Positions 34,327 to 45,882 of a stretch of 64,000 nt of DNA are shown here, in pieces. Source of the DNA: Imbricaverruca yamaguchii (taxonomy: Eukaryota > Arthropoda > Thecostraca > Neoverrucidae). A program made the position numbers and the translations under genes. Each line of letters begins with the position of its first letter. Within the stretch, counting starts at the first letter, position 1. The notes under the pieces are model-generated. The model saw nothing but the letters and a program-made list of their open reading frames with translations, was not told the DNA's origin and searched no databases. The stretch spans positions 2,874,501 to 2,938,500 of the forward strand of contig JAOTOL010001625.1 of assembly GCA_034440575.1 (NCBI GenBank), written 5' to 3'.

Positions 34327-35149
34327 CCCGTCCCGTCTCGGGGGGGGGGGGGGTCTTCAACCGTCCCCTTCAGGTTTTTCGAGGATTGTGGACGAACGGC
34401 GCGCGGCAGCGTGCTGCCCAATTTTGTCATACCTTTTCCCACATCAATTTGGCACGCTGATTCGAAATTTTGAAGTCAGGTCATCTAGGGTCAACGAGTT
34501 GGTCAAGGTCAAGTGAGATCACTTCCAAAAAGGTTCAACCAGTCGTCACGGATACAGGTATTCTCATGAAACTTTCAGCGTTTGCTTATCTTTAGGGATT
34601 CCCCTAAAGATAAGCATTATCTTTAGGGACTACGTATAAATTTTGCGTATTTGCCAAATTGCACATTAAATAGAGGATTCTGGCTAAAGTAAGCATTTTT
34701 TATTAGGGCAAGTTGACTTCGAACAACGTTTCTTGGTCTATTCTACCCATTGGAAAACGAAAATTAAAGAAAGCTTGAAAACGTAAAATTTTGAAATTCT
34801 AAGATTTTTTTTTTTTTTTTTTGGGGGGGCAAACAATTAAGGTCCTGCTAGATTTCGCTGTCTTTCTCATTCCAAATAAAAATGTTTTCATATATCCCCC
34901 AAAATGAACTCCCCAAAGCCAAAAACATAAGGTAAGCCATGAAGAGTCGTGAAAATCTAGCTCCCTGGTGACGTCGCTTTTGGGGGGAAGTTGTTTTGGG
35001 GGTGGACCTGGACCCTGCTCGTCGAGCGCTTTCCGATGACACCTCTCGTTTTCGTGCGATGCCTAGTTTGAATTTTAGAGGGGGTTACTAACCGCGCCCC
35101 CTCCCGAGACGGGGTGTGAGAATCTGACCGGAAAGACGGCGCGGGTTAA
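34323..35149 (+). mobile_element. TTAA-type element P, copy 2
   Basis: ATAA (34323-34326), CCCGTCCCGTCTCGG... to ...GACGGCGCGGG, TTAA (35146-35149). Its body matches copy 1 (3264-4098). It contains an AAGATAAGC/GCTTATCTT-type hairpin duplication near 34590-34615 and a T-run at 34806-34821. Confidence 0.85.
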
Positions 35150-35164
35150 TGGATTGATCACGTT

Positions 35165-35335
35165 TGGGATGGACGGAGCCGCCGGAGCCGGTACATTTTG
35201 CCTGGAGCCGGAGCCGAAGCCGCCGGGACATTTTACTCGGAGCCGGAGCCGGAGCCGGAGCCGGAACCCGGATGCTTCCCCGGAGCCGTAGTCAGAGCCG
35301 GAGCCGTCCAAAATTTACCCGGCTCCGCATCCCTG
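35165..35335. repeat. (GGAGCC)n hexanucleotide cluster, copy 2
   Basis: GGAGCC-rich, includes ACATTTTACTCGGAGCC as in copy 1, and ends GGCTCCGCATCCCTG. Read in reverse, that end starts CAGGGATGCGGAGCC, similar to hAT-like MITE termini. A TSD was not found. Confidence 0.65.
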
Positions 35336-35559
35336 CATATAAATGTCCTCGTATCACATGATCATAATTAGCTTGTTAACAGTACGTTATTTGTACTCTG
35401 TTCAGGTATTTTCACACCTGTGCTACGAACTTATAGACCGGTAAAAAGCTTGGTATCCACCAAAAATGCCAGTCAAGAAGCCCTCCGGTCTTGAATGGGC
35501 CCGACTATCTAGCCGGGCTTCCGGTCTTTACGTTGGCCCACTGCGTATGTGTATGTATG
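35336..35559. other. No recognisable feature
   Basis: Spacer between the hexanucleotide cluster and the CpG-rich island. Confidence 0.35.
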
Positions 35560-36560
35560 TCCAGCGGCGGTGGCCGACCCGTGCCGTGCCGGGACGTGGC
35601 CGAGTGGAGTCGATGCAAAGTGCAAGTACCAGTCGATGGCCCCGGCTCGCCGCCGCACGCACGGCTGCCATCGATCTGCCGCCTACGACCGGCACCAGTG
35701 CAGGCGACCTTTTGGACGCCAGCGACCGCGCCGTGTTGCGACACGCATGTCGGGGGAGGGGGTGGGGCGACGAGTGGTGGACGTCGTGCGTGCCGGAGGC
35801 GGCGCGGCCGAGCGCTGTTTACCGCCGCCTCGCCGGCGAGTCGTGTGTGTCGACTTGACGCGTCGCACCGCAGTCTGTGGTCGGTCGAGGCGCCGCCCAC
35901 GCGGGGGCTGCCCGCGTGCCATTCCAGCCGCCGCCGACCCGACCTGCCTCAACCTTTGGCCGGCCGGCGCACCGGCGGCTCGCCTTCCTCTCTCGGCGCA
36001 GAGTCGGACGGCGCCCGCCGGCTCCCCTCCCCACTCGCGCCGGCCGCCATTGCCGGCCGCCGGTCACGTGGCCGGAACATGTGACGTCACGGCCGAGCGC
36101 ACAGTGGCGCTGCGCGGGCGGCGGCGCGGCCAACACTGCTGGCGCCGCCCGGACCGCGCCAGGTGGTGGCGGCGGACGTGCCTTCGGTGAGCGCCGTCGT
36201 GATGTTGCACAGCGGCGCCGGCCTGTGCGTGCGGCGCGCTTGCAGCTCGCTGGCGGCGCCGGCGCCCGCGAGCGGCCTCTCAGGAATTCGCCTGCGCGCT
36301 CGGCGCGGCCGGTTCCGCGCTCACTGCGACTGTTTGCAGGGCCGCCGGCGCAGCGGCAGTCGTGTGTACTTTGATCGGCTTTCTCGCGGGCCTGATGCGC
36401 GTGGCTGATGGACGCTGGGGGAATGGCGAGCGGTGCGCACTCGCTCGACCAGGCATGCTTGAGGATGGCTGTGTTGTCCGGTCGTTGGTCGTATGCACAC
36501 GGGGCACGCTTGGCCGTCGCCAGCGATTGACGGCGGCCAGTGTCAGCGATTGACGAGATG
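35560..36560. promoter_or_regulatory. CpG-rich island, candidate promoter
   Basis: About 1 kb of very CpG-dense DNA. It contains a perfect E-box CACGTG (36065-36070) and a perfect palindromic CRE TGACGTCA (36082-36089) 11 bp apart, plus donor-like GTGAGC sites downstream (36187). Six overlapping frames of 130-273 codons on both strands show no domain, so composition keeps them open. It could be the promoter and non-coding first exon of Imp, whose visible exons start 14 kb downstream; that link is inference. Confidence 0.5.
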
Positions 36561-36654
36561 AGGTGACGCTGAATGGCCGTTGCGCTGTAGGCTGAAGCTT
36601 GGTGGACGAAGAGAGCGGGACGGAGTTTTGTCGTAGACATGCGGTGCGTGGATA

Positions 36655-36815
36655 CTTTGTTGGTGGGCTGGAGCCGCCCCTGACCCTGACCGGGTGGAGG
36701 TCGGGTGTTCGTGGCTCTAACCAGCCGTCCGGTCAGGTGGGCTGGGACCGCCTCTGATCCTGCCCGGGTGGAGACCGGGTGTTGGTGGCTCTAACCAGCC
36801 GTGCGGTCAGGTGGG
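36655..36815. repeat. ~80-bp tandem duplication
   Basis: Two units containing GGGTGGAGRYCGGGTGTT and GTGGCTCTAACCAGCCGT lie side by side. Confidence 0.8.
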
Positions 36816-37162
36816 TTTTTGTCGCCGCCGCTCCTGTGTAGCGAGGTTGACGGTAGCCTGGAACCAAGCACGGTCTCGGGTACGTGGCTGGGGGCGGAAG
36901 AACCGGATTGCTTTAGGACGCATTTTGCGTTCTTTTGACCCATTCCAAAATGTTCAATTTCGTCCAGTTGGTTACTTATCCCACCATTGTGAGACGGCCA
37001 TATTTGAAGCTTCTTAAATCCAAGGTAGCAGCATCGCGCAGATGATGCGGCTTTAAATTTGTTGCATTGAGTGTAATACCTAGCCAATCATCCTGCTTCA
37101 TTCTTTGGATTGCGGAATGCGGAATGATACGGCCCGAACAGGGCGCTCGTAGAACGATCACC
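36816..37162. other. No recognisable feature
   Basis: Short open frames only; CAATGATTGG-type and GCGGAATGCGGAATG phrases near 37115 but no gene. Confidence 0.35.
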
Positions 37163-37262
37163 AAACTTAGTTCTTCAAGTCTAGTTGTAGGCTACCAAGC
37201 TTGGTTCTAGGCTACCAAGCCCAGTTTTGGGCTACCAAGCCTAGCTATAGGCCACCGAGCCT
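37163..37262. repeat. ~22-bp minisatellite
   Basis: Four to five units of the form TAGGCTACCAAGCTTGGTTC, with drift. Confidence 0.8.
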
Positions 37263-37796
37263 GGTTTTTCAGGAAGGCCCGTCGGAACGTTTGAGCGGTC
37301 GAGAACTCCTAGCATGTATATTGTATATGTACGGGATTTCGCTTACGCTGTGTAATGTTTCGCTTCTGTGTGGGCCCAAATAAAACATCTGACAGCGATC
37401 GCACCGTCGGCGGTAAATTGTGCGCCTTTCACGACCCCTACCACTGCGGGGACACAGCCGGAGACGGTCTCAAGCGTGTGTGGTCAGTCTTTGGCACTGG
37501 TACTTGCGTTCGATACAGTCTGGGGCAGTGTGATTCTAGCGGCTTTGTTGGCAGCGCGCCCCTGTTTAAGTTGGTCGCCACCAAGACCAAATGTCACAAA
37601 CTTTCCTTAGGAAAGTTCCTAAGTGTGCACATTCCAGCGTTCTCGAGCGCTTCCGACTTTCTGGGCTGTCGCATGGAGTAATCGACTGACACGCCCACAG
37701 TAAGTGCTTGGGACCTACCGTTTGAAAAATGTTTGGCCAAACATAGGTTTCGAAGATCTCGGATGGCGAGTTCTCAGCCGATGTGTCGCTCCGGCG
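37263..37796. other. No recognisable feature
   Basis: Open frame at 37355-37681 without a domain; nothing else identified. Confidence 0.35.
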
Positions 37797-40562
37797 ACGA
37801 CGCGCAGAGGTGAAAAAAAGCCGGCTACTCGGCCACGAGCGTGGATGACAGACATATAAAAAATGCCTCCAGTTGTGGTGACAACCTACGGTACCGTATT
37901 ATCATTGCGCATGGACTGTATTTATCATCAGGCCGCTTTTCCTCTTAACATACCCAGTCAATTTGTATTTTCTAACCGTACAGACATACGTACTCATCTT
38001 GTTTCAGTGCATGTATCAGAAGCGTACAGAAACAATTTAGCAGCTATGATCGAGGGGACAGGGGGGCTGAAAAAAACTACCACTAATGGTAAAGTCCATA
38101 GGTTTTAGCATTGCCGTGGTAAGCCTGTCACCTACGAACTGTCCCGTCGCCGTCCAGAGATTGAGCCCGACGCAACAGTTCCGTTTTCCAGCGCAGTTTG
38201 TGGCTTGTGGCACGGCTCACATCACAGGTAGCGAGATATGGCTGACATCACGTGAAAGCTCCAAATGTTGGCTATCCGTCTGGCACAATCTCGTTCCGGT
38301 CGGGTCAACGTGTTGCGCGTGCACGTCACCAAGGTCTTGAGAGAACGGGTGTCCGGTGAATGACCAGTCGCCCATAGGAATAGCACGTAAAACTGAGATG
38401 TTGCGTTCGGAAAATCACCAATTTTAGCGCTCCTCATGAACCCGATTCAAACCGCAATATCTCGACAACCAATGGACCGGCTGACACCAAACCAACACCT
38501 CAGTATTGCCACGACAATTGTCAACATGGTCGTGGCAACCGTTTCCGAGTCACGCGCCACGCGCACGCGAGGGGGGTGTGAAAAGCGGAAGCGACGTTTT
38601 TGGGCGTTTTTCACGATTTGGTCTGGTTCTCGAAAGCGGCTAAACCTAGCGACTTGCCGTCACCTTCACATCATGGCCCCATGTACCGACTATAATTTTC
38701 AACTTGACGATCAGTGGCTGCAGAGTGTGCGGGCGCAGTCATCGTGACACGGGCTGCACGTGTTTCAATCCGTGAAAAATGCTCCGCTTTCTACTGTTTC
38801 TACACCACTGTGGAATGACAATTCGTGGAGAAAGTTGTACGTGCAGATAGCCCCACTCTTTGTGATGCTCACAAGTCCTTCGGATTTTATCCATCACCAA
38901 TACTTTTGTTGCAATCGTCGATGCCCGCAACGGTTACCAGGCGTCACTTTCGACAATCTCAAGCGGCGGACGGGCGGAACAGTATCCTGTCACCTTCCAG
39001 AGACTGAATCCGACGCAACAGTTCCGTTTTCCAGCGCAGTTTGTTTTCAAAGCTGGTTTCAGTGTGCACGTATCTACCTAAAAAGTACCAAGGCGCTGTT
39101 GAAGCTGAACTTGTGCATGTTTGCGTAGGTGGTGTGTCGTCTCTGAGAGACGAGAGTCATGACAAGTATTGCAAACATAGTCTTGTCTTTGATGTTGGCC
39201 GCGAAAAATATTATTTTATCTCCAGGCAGTCTTCCACTCCATTTGTCTAAGAGAGGAATTGAGTCTGACAATGACTGCGGTCTCCTTGATGTTTGGTCAT
39301 GATCATGGGAGCATTAAACACGGAGCATGACCGTGAAAAGTGAGAAAATAGTTTTTTTTTATGACAGAAACAAATCACATCATTCTCCAGCTTGGAATGC
39401 AACACAGTTTTCCTCTCATACTCCAGGATTCAGATTAGAAGAAAAGTCCTCAAAGTCCTCTGCTCTATGCCAACCACATATTTTCCTCTCCAATTCCAGA
39501 ATTCCAAGACATAAACCCAACCTTGGTCATACCTGACTGAATTAACACTTTTCTCGTTTCTCAATCTAACATATTACTTCAGCCATTTTCCCACACTGCA
39601 GACTTCTGTAATGACTTCCTTATCATGGCAACAAATGTTTTGGTTCTTCCAATATAAGCCTTTAGTTTGATAATTTCATCTGGTCACTTCCACGGGTTTT
39701 ATTTATTTGTGTCGGGGCCCACGTTTTGCCATAAGCAGAACTTGCTCTATGGACCAAGAGGTTTACAAAAAAAAATTACTTGAAACTAATGCAAAATATA
39801 ACCTATGACACTCTGCCCTTGATATTGGTGCTATATTGACTTCCTTATTGTACAAGGGAATTCAATTTGTATTGGTGAATTTCATTTTCAATGAGTCATT
39901 CGATTTGGAGAACAGCATATTGTAATACCATGTGTATTCGCATGATTAGTATGATGTGACCATTGATTCCCCTCAGAAATGCTTATTTTTAGTTAGAAAG
40001 CAAAATAACATACTATGATTGTTTAATATCTAAAATAGTCTGGCCTGGTTTACCATACCTCCTTTTAAATTGTTTCTTCAATTTAGGCACAATCTGTGTG
40101 TTCAATAATAAAAATGTTAAAATATCTAACACGGTCTGATCTTTAAAAAAAAAAATTGTCTCATATACATTGTGCATATTTTCACAATAAAAGCTAGATT
40201 AACCTGTGGTTTTGCTTTGATAAGTAAAATATGTGCACAGCATATTGTGAGTACATTAAACCACAATAATACGCACCATAGATGGATGTTGATGGATACG
40301 CACCATTGAAGCAAGATTAGCTTATAGTGTGTGTTGTAATTTGACATATTAATTAATAATTGAAGATCGTATATAATTGAACAAATTGGAGATCCTATAT
40401 GGACTAAAGCGTTCTTCGTTCCATTTCAGCGGCATGGTCGATATTTCGCGCTCACACACATGCATACGGGTCTTAATGTGAACTATCAACATGTGACAGC
40501 CTGGTGGTGTTCGATATTCTGTAGGTGACAGGCTGGACACTTTTTTCACCTCTGATGACACG
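37797..40562 (+). mobile_element. Non-autonomous hAT element, 2.75 kb, copy L
   Basis: Element 37805-40554 begins CAGAGGTGAAAAAAAG and ends with the inverse TTTTTTCACCTCTG. The 8-bp flanks are ACGACGCG and ATGACACG (6 of 8; both differences are CpG-type transitions, as expected of an old methylated duplication). An internal ~55-bp segment with CGACGCAACAGTTCCGTTTTCC occurs twice (38165, 39015). No transposase frame; a 73-81 codon frame at 37863 is not conserved at the protein level between copies. The same element lies reversed at 45883-48646. Confidence 0.92.
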
Positions 40563-41283
40563 TGCATTGTGACCGATAATTATATCGCGGCACAAATACA
40601 AGTGCTTCCCACTACGATTTTTGGCGCGGCTGCACGGTATTTGTAGTTGGGATGTAGATGCGTGGGCAAATTCGTGCTCAAGCTGTCTATCGTTTTTTTG
40701 GTCATGAAATGTCCATCTGATTAGTGATTAGAGTCTGAAAAGTGTGCGTTTGTGGCAAGGTATGACGCATGTCCCTTGCTGCCTGCTCATTCACCAACGT
40801 GCTATTACATTTAGTTTCATTACAGGTCATCTGATCTTCAGCATTACACACAGGAAAATATGTAGCAAACGTGTTGCGGTTTATTGCGAGTTGCTATAGG
40901 ATCACGTTGGAAAATATTAACAAAAGGAGATGTCCAGTAACACACTTTAGCTTCCCAGACGAATGACAGTTACAGCTTAGTTAATGGATGTAATTTAATT
41001 TTCGAACATTGCTCCGAAACTTGTTTGCGAATTCTGGCGTGTCGATCGCACGTGCAACTGGCCTCTAGTTTTTGTGTACCGCTCCTACGCCTACACTTCC
41101 TCGCTGGGTGTCAGATGTAAGATTACATTATGACAGTATTAATATCGCCAATGGAATCAGAGGTTACATTATTTATTAGCTGACTTGGGTATCTGCGCAT
41201 AAAATGACCTCGCTTCAGAGCTCAGCACGCCCTGATGCAGTCTCATCCGAACCACCGTCACCACCACTTTTCAAGCACAGTTG
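40563..41283. other. No recognisable feature
   Basis: Loop of the large inverted repeat, unique-looking AT-rich DNA. Confidence 0.4.
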
Positions 41284-41360
41284 ACTACTTTGTCTCATGG
41301 GCGTAAAATGACCTCAGTAGTCGAGGCGCCCTACAATCCAAATAACTAACTATTTTGTCT
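41284..41360 (+). mobile_element. ~53-bp hairpin retroposon-like insert, copy 2, with TSD
   Basis: The insert 41296-41348 holds GGGCG...CGCCC arms around ATGACCTCAGTAGTCGA and an ACAATCCAAATAACTA tail. It is flanked by ACTACTTTGTCT and ACTATTTTGTCT (11 of 12). Its structure equals the extreme 3' end of the SINEs without the tRNA-like part. Confidence 0.8.
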
Positions 41361-42424
41361 GCACATTGTGCGCCAAAATCCCGAATTTCGCACACCCGAA
41401 GCCCAACATGGACACCACCAACAGATATGTACAACAAAGGTGCACTATATTTGCAGTATGCAATACTTTACGCAGCCAGATATGAACAAATGCCAGGGAT
41501 GACGTAAGGCGAGGCGATGAGAACGTCAGGAAGGTCCCCTGTTGCCATATCAGTTCGTCGTTTTTACATGTGCATAGACCAAGAACATCGATTATGTTAG
41601 CAGTCCTTTTTACCCCAACTAACCCGGCGGTGTGCGAGCTTCCTTCGTGGCATTTGTGCCTATAATGAACACCGTATCGACCCAACCAGCTGATCGCCTA
41701 TGGTCCATGTTCCAAATTTAACGTGGAGGTAGGAAATCAGATTCTGTGAATTGCTGCTTTTAACCTCTAATAGCTCAGCTGCTTTTTATCTTTTCTCCGA
41801 TGGTTTCCCTTCACTCGCTTGCCATAAGGGGACCACCTTATAAACAAATCGTAATCCTGCTCTGGGTACTTGCTCTCTGGGGTCTGTGACGTTTGGCCTG
41901 GAATGTATCCGACTGAATCTGCCGCTCGTGCCAGGAGACAGCTGGCGGTAGCGGGGCTGGCCAGCGATGACAGCTCACGGCGCTACGGGGTTAACACCTA
42001 CCAACCAGCGCCCGTGGCATCCAATTCACGGGCATGGCCTGCCTTTGAGCTGACCCTTCGGTTAAGTGGGACGCCTCGAGAACACGACCTCGCCCTGTGT
42101 CACCAGACCAGACCGCGGTTCACCGGGCCGGAGAAATGGAGATGGCCCCGCCGCGCGCACGTGCTACAACGGGGAACCTGGAATAAAGCGCGCGAACACG
42201 ACCGTCCCGTAAAGGTGTCGGAAAATGAAGCTCTTGCGGTGGACATGGCGTGCGTGTCTGAGGGTGTATGCCGTACTAAAATCACCATGCAAACTAACAA
42301 CCGACAATGTTATGGAAAAACAGGACAAAACAAAAACCATGATTACAAACCTATCCTCGTCTTCGTCTTCGATTGTTATCGTGATACACTGCTTGCTGCC
42401 ATGACCGTGCCCGTAGTACGCTTT
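41361..42424. other. Spacer with one unassigned open frame
   Basis: A 188-codon + frame (41870-42436) has mixed composition and no recognisable domain. It runs into the following minisatellite, so I do not call it a gene. Confidence 0.35.
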
Positions 42425-42600
42425 CGGCTGTCCTGACCGTGTCTGGAGTACACTTCCTGCCGTCTTGCCGTGTATGCTGCCTGCGGTCCTGACCTTGTCC
42501 GGAGTACACTGTCTGCTCTCCTGACCATGTCTGGGGTACACTTCCTGCTCTCCTGACCGTGTCTGGGGTACAGTCTGCTCTCCTGACCATATCTGGGACC
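42425..42600. repeat. ~33-bp minisatellite
   Basis: Units of the form TCCTGACCGTGTCTGGGGTACA recur five times with small indels. Confidence 0.8.
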
Positions 42601-43379
42601 TTCGATTGCGGGTCTGAGCCAGGCACGACCTGGCCAGGGGCGCTCACCACTGCTGGCGGCTCTGGATGGTAATTAGGCCAGCGCGATTCGATGCGCGTTC
42701 TTTGCCCGCGATAGGTGAGAGGTCCAGCTATTTCTGTTTGGAGCGTCGATCGTAGGGCCGGCACGTCGGTAACGAAGACCATATGATGGTGGGATTGGTC
42801 CACACCTCAGTATGGACCAATGAGAGGTGGGAGGGGGGATCCTGCAGTGATGACCCGGTGCCGGTCACTGGTGCGTGGTTGGTGCAGCGGCTGGTGTGGC
42901 GGGTGGTACAGCGGCACCGGCCGGGAGCGGTCGCCACTCGCCTGTCCAGTTTTTGCAGAGCTGCCCAGGGGCGGAGCCTGGGATTAGCTGCCGAACCAGC
43001 TTCTGTTCGCTGACACCAGATGGCAGGCGGTGACAGGTCGGCCGGCCAATACCTTCATCCAGTGCAGCTGGAATGTTTAACTTAGCAGTGGTGGGCTGGT
43101 GTGGTTTTGAAGTGAGCGGTTTTGATGTGACTGGAATAGTGTTGATGCGTTTTTTCTCAAAGTGAAGAAGATGGGATGTGAGCGGCACTAGGTATGTTCC
43201 AAAGTTAGCTCCCGTGCGTCGGTCGGCGTGCAATGTCGCACTTGGGGGGAGGGGCTTTGTGGCCGCTCTGATAGGAATCTAGACGAATTTGATAAATTAT
43301 GGTAGCTGTCCTCCCAAACGATGTGTCCGGAGGGATTTGAAAGCGATTTAGTTTCTCCCGTCCAGGGAAATTACTTGCG
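42601..43379. other. No recognisable feature
   Basis: GC-moderate spacer with no domain in either strand. Confidence 0.35.
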
Positions 43380-44010
43380 TGCACAGCTACCTACCTACCT
43401 GTGCGCTGCGGCCACGAGTGGCCAGCACCGGCGCCTGTCGCGGGGCTGACGCCCGGCTATTAGCGCACGGACTGGCGGGCTCGATGACAGGGGCGTCACG
43501 TGGTTCTCGTCAGTGCGACGGACGGGCGGCGGCGGCGGCCAGTCAGCTGGCGCGCAGTCAGCTGGCGCAGCAGGGGCGGAAGACGGTGGCAGTGAGCGTG
43601 TGTGACCGCCCGCCGGCCGGCCGACGTCACCAGGTGCGTGTCTGCCGTCGACGAGCACCGTCGCGCGCGCGCGGCGTCGGGAGGTGGCCGCCGGTCGTGA
43701 TCCAAGTTCCGTCCAGAGAGAGAGAGATAGGTAGTCCAGTCAGCCGGAGACTGTGCGGCGGCGGCGAGACCGCACGTGACGGAGCCGGCCGGTGCCTCAG
43801 ACGTCAGACGACGCCCGTCGGCCCGGGCCGGCGCACGGCGGCTCGGTCCGGAAGTGGGTCAGGCAGAGTGGTTTCCGGGACGACACTGATCTTTGTGCAG
43901 GTGATGTACGCATGCGCACGGGCTGCTCGCGCGCCTGTGTCGTGCGGAGCTGGTGGTGTGTCCGGGTCTTATCACAGGCTAACTTCATGCGTTATGTCCA
44001 ACTGAGGGCA
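43380..44010. other. CpG-rich island
   Basis: CpG-dense, with a duplicated GCTGGCGCAGCA-type phrase near 43545-43575. Frames of 60-208 codons in several registers reflect composition. It could be a regulatory region; no core promoter motif is certain. Confidence 0.4.
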
Positions 44011-44935
44011 TAGGCGCACGCACGAAGGTAGCCGCAATTGAGCCCAGGGCGCAGGTTGCTGGATGGAAAATTCATCGCAAATGATCGAGTCTGGTCGAAG
44101 CGCGCTGAAGTCCAAATCGCTGGTGGAGACTTACTATTTTTCCTTCCAACTTCCCATGATTGCTACCATGGGTGTAAGTACGGGTTCTAAATTACGGGGA
44201 ACAGATCAGGGACACGGTAAGTTTGAACAGGATGCAGTGGCCTAGCCCCCCACCACAACCCCACCACAACCCCCCCAAAAAAAAAAAAAAAAAAAAAAAA
44301 CTGAAATTCAGACACTTCAATGTCGTTTTTAGCCATTTCAATTCAATGCTCAATTCAATGTATTTCAATTTCTCAGCTTTACAATTGTTAAAAATAATAT
44401 GTTGAAAACTAAAAGTTACGCCAAAATTGACAAGTTTCACTACTTATCACTGCCTATGAAGATCCAGCTTTATGCCGTATGTGATGAACCAGATTTCACG
44501 ATTACAACAGAGCAATGCTCTAAGTATGTTAAACCTCTTGAAGTAGGATATTTGACGATGGTTTTATGGTAGCAAATATGAACATTCAAGTAGCATTACC
44601 ATGCTTTCCTGTTTTACGGGCACGTATTTCGATGCAATGACAACCAGGCTTGATAAAGGGTGTGGTACTGAGGGCATGTACCCCCACGTAGAAGGTGGTG
44701 TCCCCCAGCCCAGGAAAAGGCGTCCATCTGAAAAGGTTCCAATATACCAGCTGGAATTTGTCAGCACGATAGCATGTACGAAGGTGAGTCGCCGCCCCAG
44801 CCGACTCTGACCGTCACTGCACTGCTGGGAGGTGGTCACCCCGGGCCGGGACTGACTGAATGTGGTCCCTAGGGGCCGGGCCGACGAAGGGTGCCCCCCC
44901 CCCCCACCGGGACAGACCGTCGGAACACCGGACTA
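44011..44935. other. Spacer with poly-A tract
   Basis: Contains a pure A run of 24 bases (44277-44300) after CCACCACAACC repeats. Nothing else recognised. Confidence 0.45.
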
Positions 44936-44939
44936 TGAC

Positions 44940-45190
44940 GTGTCCGGTCCACCAGCGAGGTCCAGCCAGTGTGGCATCCCAGCAGCGAGGTCCAGCCAGT
45001 GTGGCATCCCAGCAGCGAGGTCCAGCCAGTGTGGCGTCCCAGCAGCGAGGTCCAGCCAGTGTGGCGTCCCAGCAGCGAGATCCAGCCAGTGTGGCGTACC
45101 AGCAGGGAGATCCAGCCCGGGTGGCGTCCCAGCAGCGAGGTCTACCTCGGGTGGCGTCCCAGCAGCAGAGATCCAGCCTTGGTGGCGCCC
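44940..45190. repeat. 30-bp minisatellite, ~8 copies
   Basis: Units CAGCGAGGTCCAGCCAGTGT + GGCRTCCCAG repeat with an exact 30-bp step, so several frames stay open and encode 10-residue repeats. Nothing suggests a real protein, because three plus-strand and two minus-strand frames are equally open. Confidence 0.92.
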
Positions 45191-45715
45191 CGTCATCCAG
45201 ACCCAACGGCGGCCATCGAGCCACCGTGCTGAGCGCATTGCTGCGGTGCGGCGGCTGCCGGTGCCGGTGGGGCCAGGCCTCCTGCAGGCCGGCTACTAGT
45301 CTGACGTCGCCGCCCCCCGCGTCTGCAGCTGCCGGCGCGGCTGGACGAGACAGGCGCTCGCCGATTGGGCCGACGCGCGAGTGTGTGCCGTAGCGGACAA
45401 CGCGTCGTGTAGAGGCAGTCGCCGTGCGCGGTGCGAGAGATCCGTGCTGCTGGGTGACCGGCTGAACACTTCAGGACACTTGGTCGGCAACGGTGATGTC
45501 GCTGATGTACTGGTGGCTGCTGTGACGTCAGATCGGTACTGGGCCACCTGCTGTGACGTCAGGTCGGTCGGGTAGTTTGCACTTGTGTGAGATCTCGTGG
45601 GTTCTATGCACGGGAGTGTGGCTTTCGATGGCGTGGGCCGCAACTGGTGCTGGTGCTGGCGCCGGCACTAGGACACATTACCGCGGCAACTGTCGGGACA
45701 GGACCAGCGCGGCCA
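45191..45715. other. GC-rich segment with paired CRE sites
   Basis: CpG-rich. Two perfect TGACGTCA sites at 45523-45530 and 45554-45561 sit in a 31-bp direct duplication. Confidence 0.5.
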
Positions 45716-45734
45716 TGGCATACCCATCAACAAG

Positions 45735-45882
45735 TACTGCTGCGGGCCGGTCTACTCGACCGGCGGACGGAGACCGTACCTCCACTAGCAGATTCTGCTG
45801 CGAGCCGGTCTACTCGACTGGTTGGCAGGGTCCGTACCTCCATCAGCAGATTCTGTTGCGGGCCGGTCTGCTCGACTGGCTG
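45735..45882. repeat. 58-bp minisatellite, left part (split by hAT)
   Basis: Units with GGGCCGGTCTACTCGAC and CCGTACCTCCA...AGCAGATTCTGCT repeat with a 58-bp step. The array continues at 48647 after the hAT insertion. Confidence 0.88.

Noticed and set aside
33715..34442. 202-codon + and 157-codon - frames
   Set aside because: Lie inside non-autonomous TTAA element C; the other copies are broken at these places.
35466..36640. Overlapping frames up to 273 codons in the CpG island
   Set aside because: Open on both strands in several registers because stop codons are rare in GC-rich DNA; no domain or splice support.
37863..38108. Frame shared by both hAT copies, possible captured gene
   Set aside because: Differences between copies mostly change amino acids and the ends diverge, so there is no sign of protein-level selection.
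43379..44013. 208-codon + frame in the second CpG island
   Set aside because: Arg/Ala-rich, no domain, minus-strand frames equally open.
44940..45190. CRISPR-like array
   Set aside because: Continuous 30-bp repeats without unique spacers; the sequence is eukaryotic.
44814..45393. Ten-residue-repeat proteins of 87-177 codons
   Set aside because: The 30-bp minisatellite keeps five frames open simultaneously.
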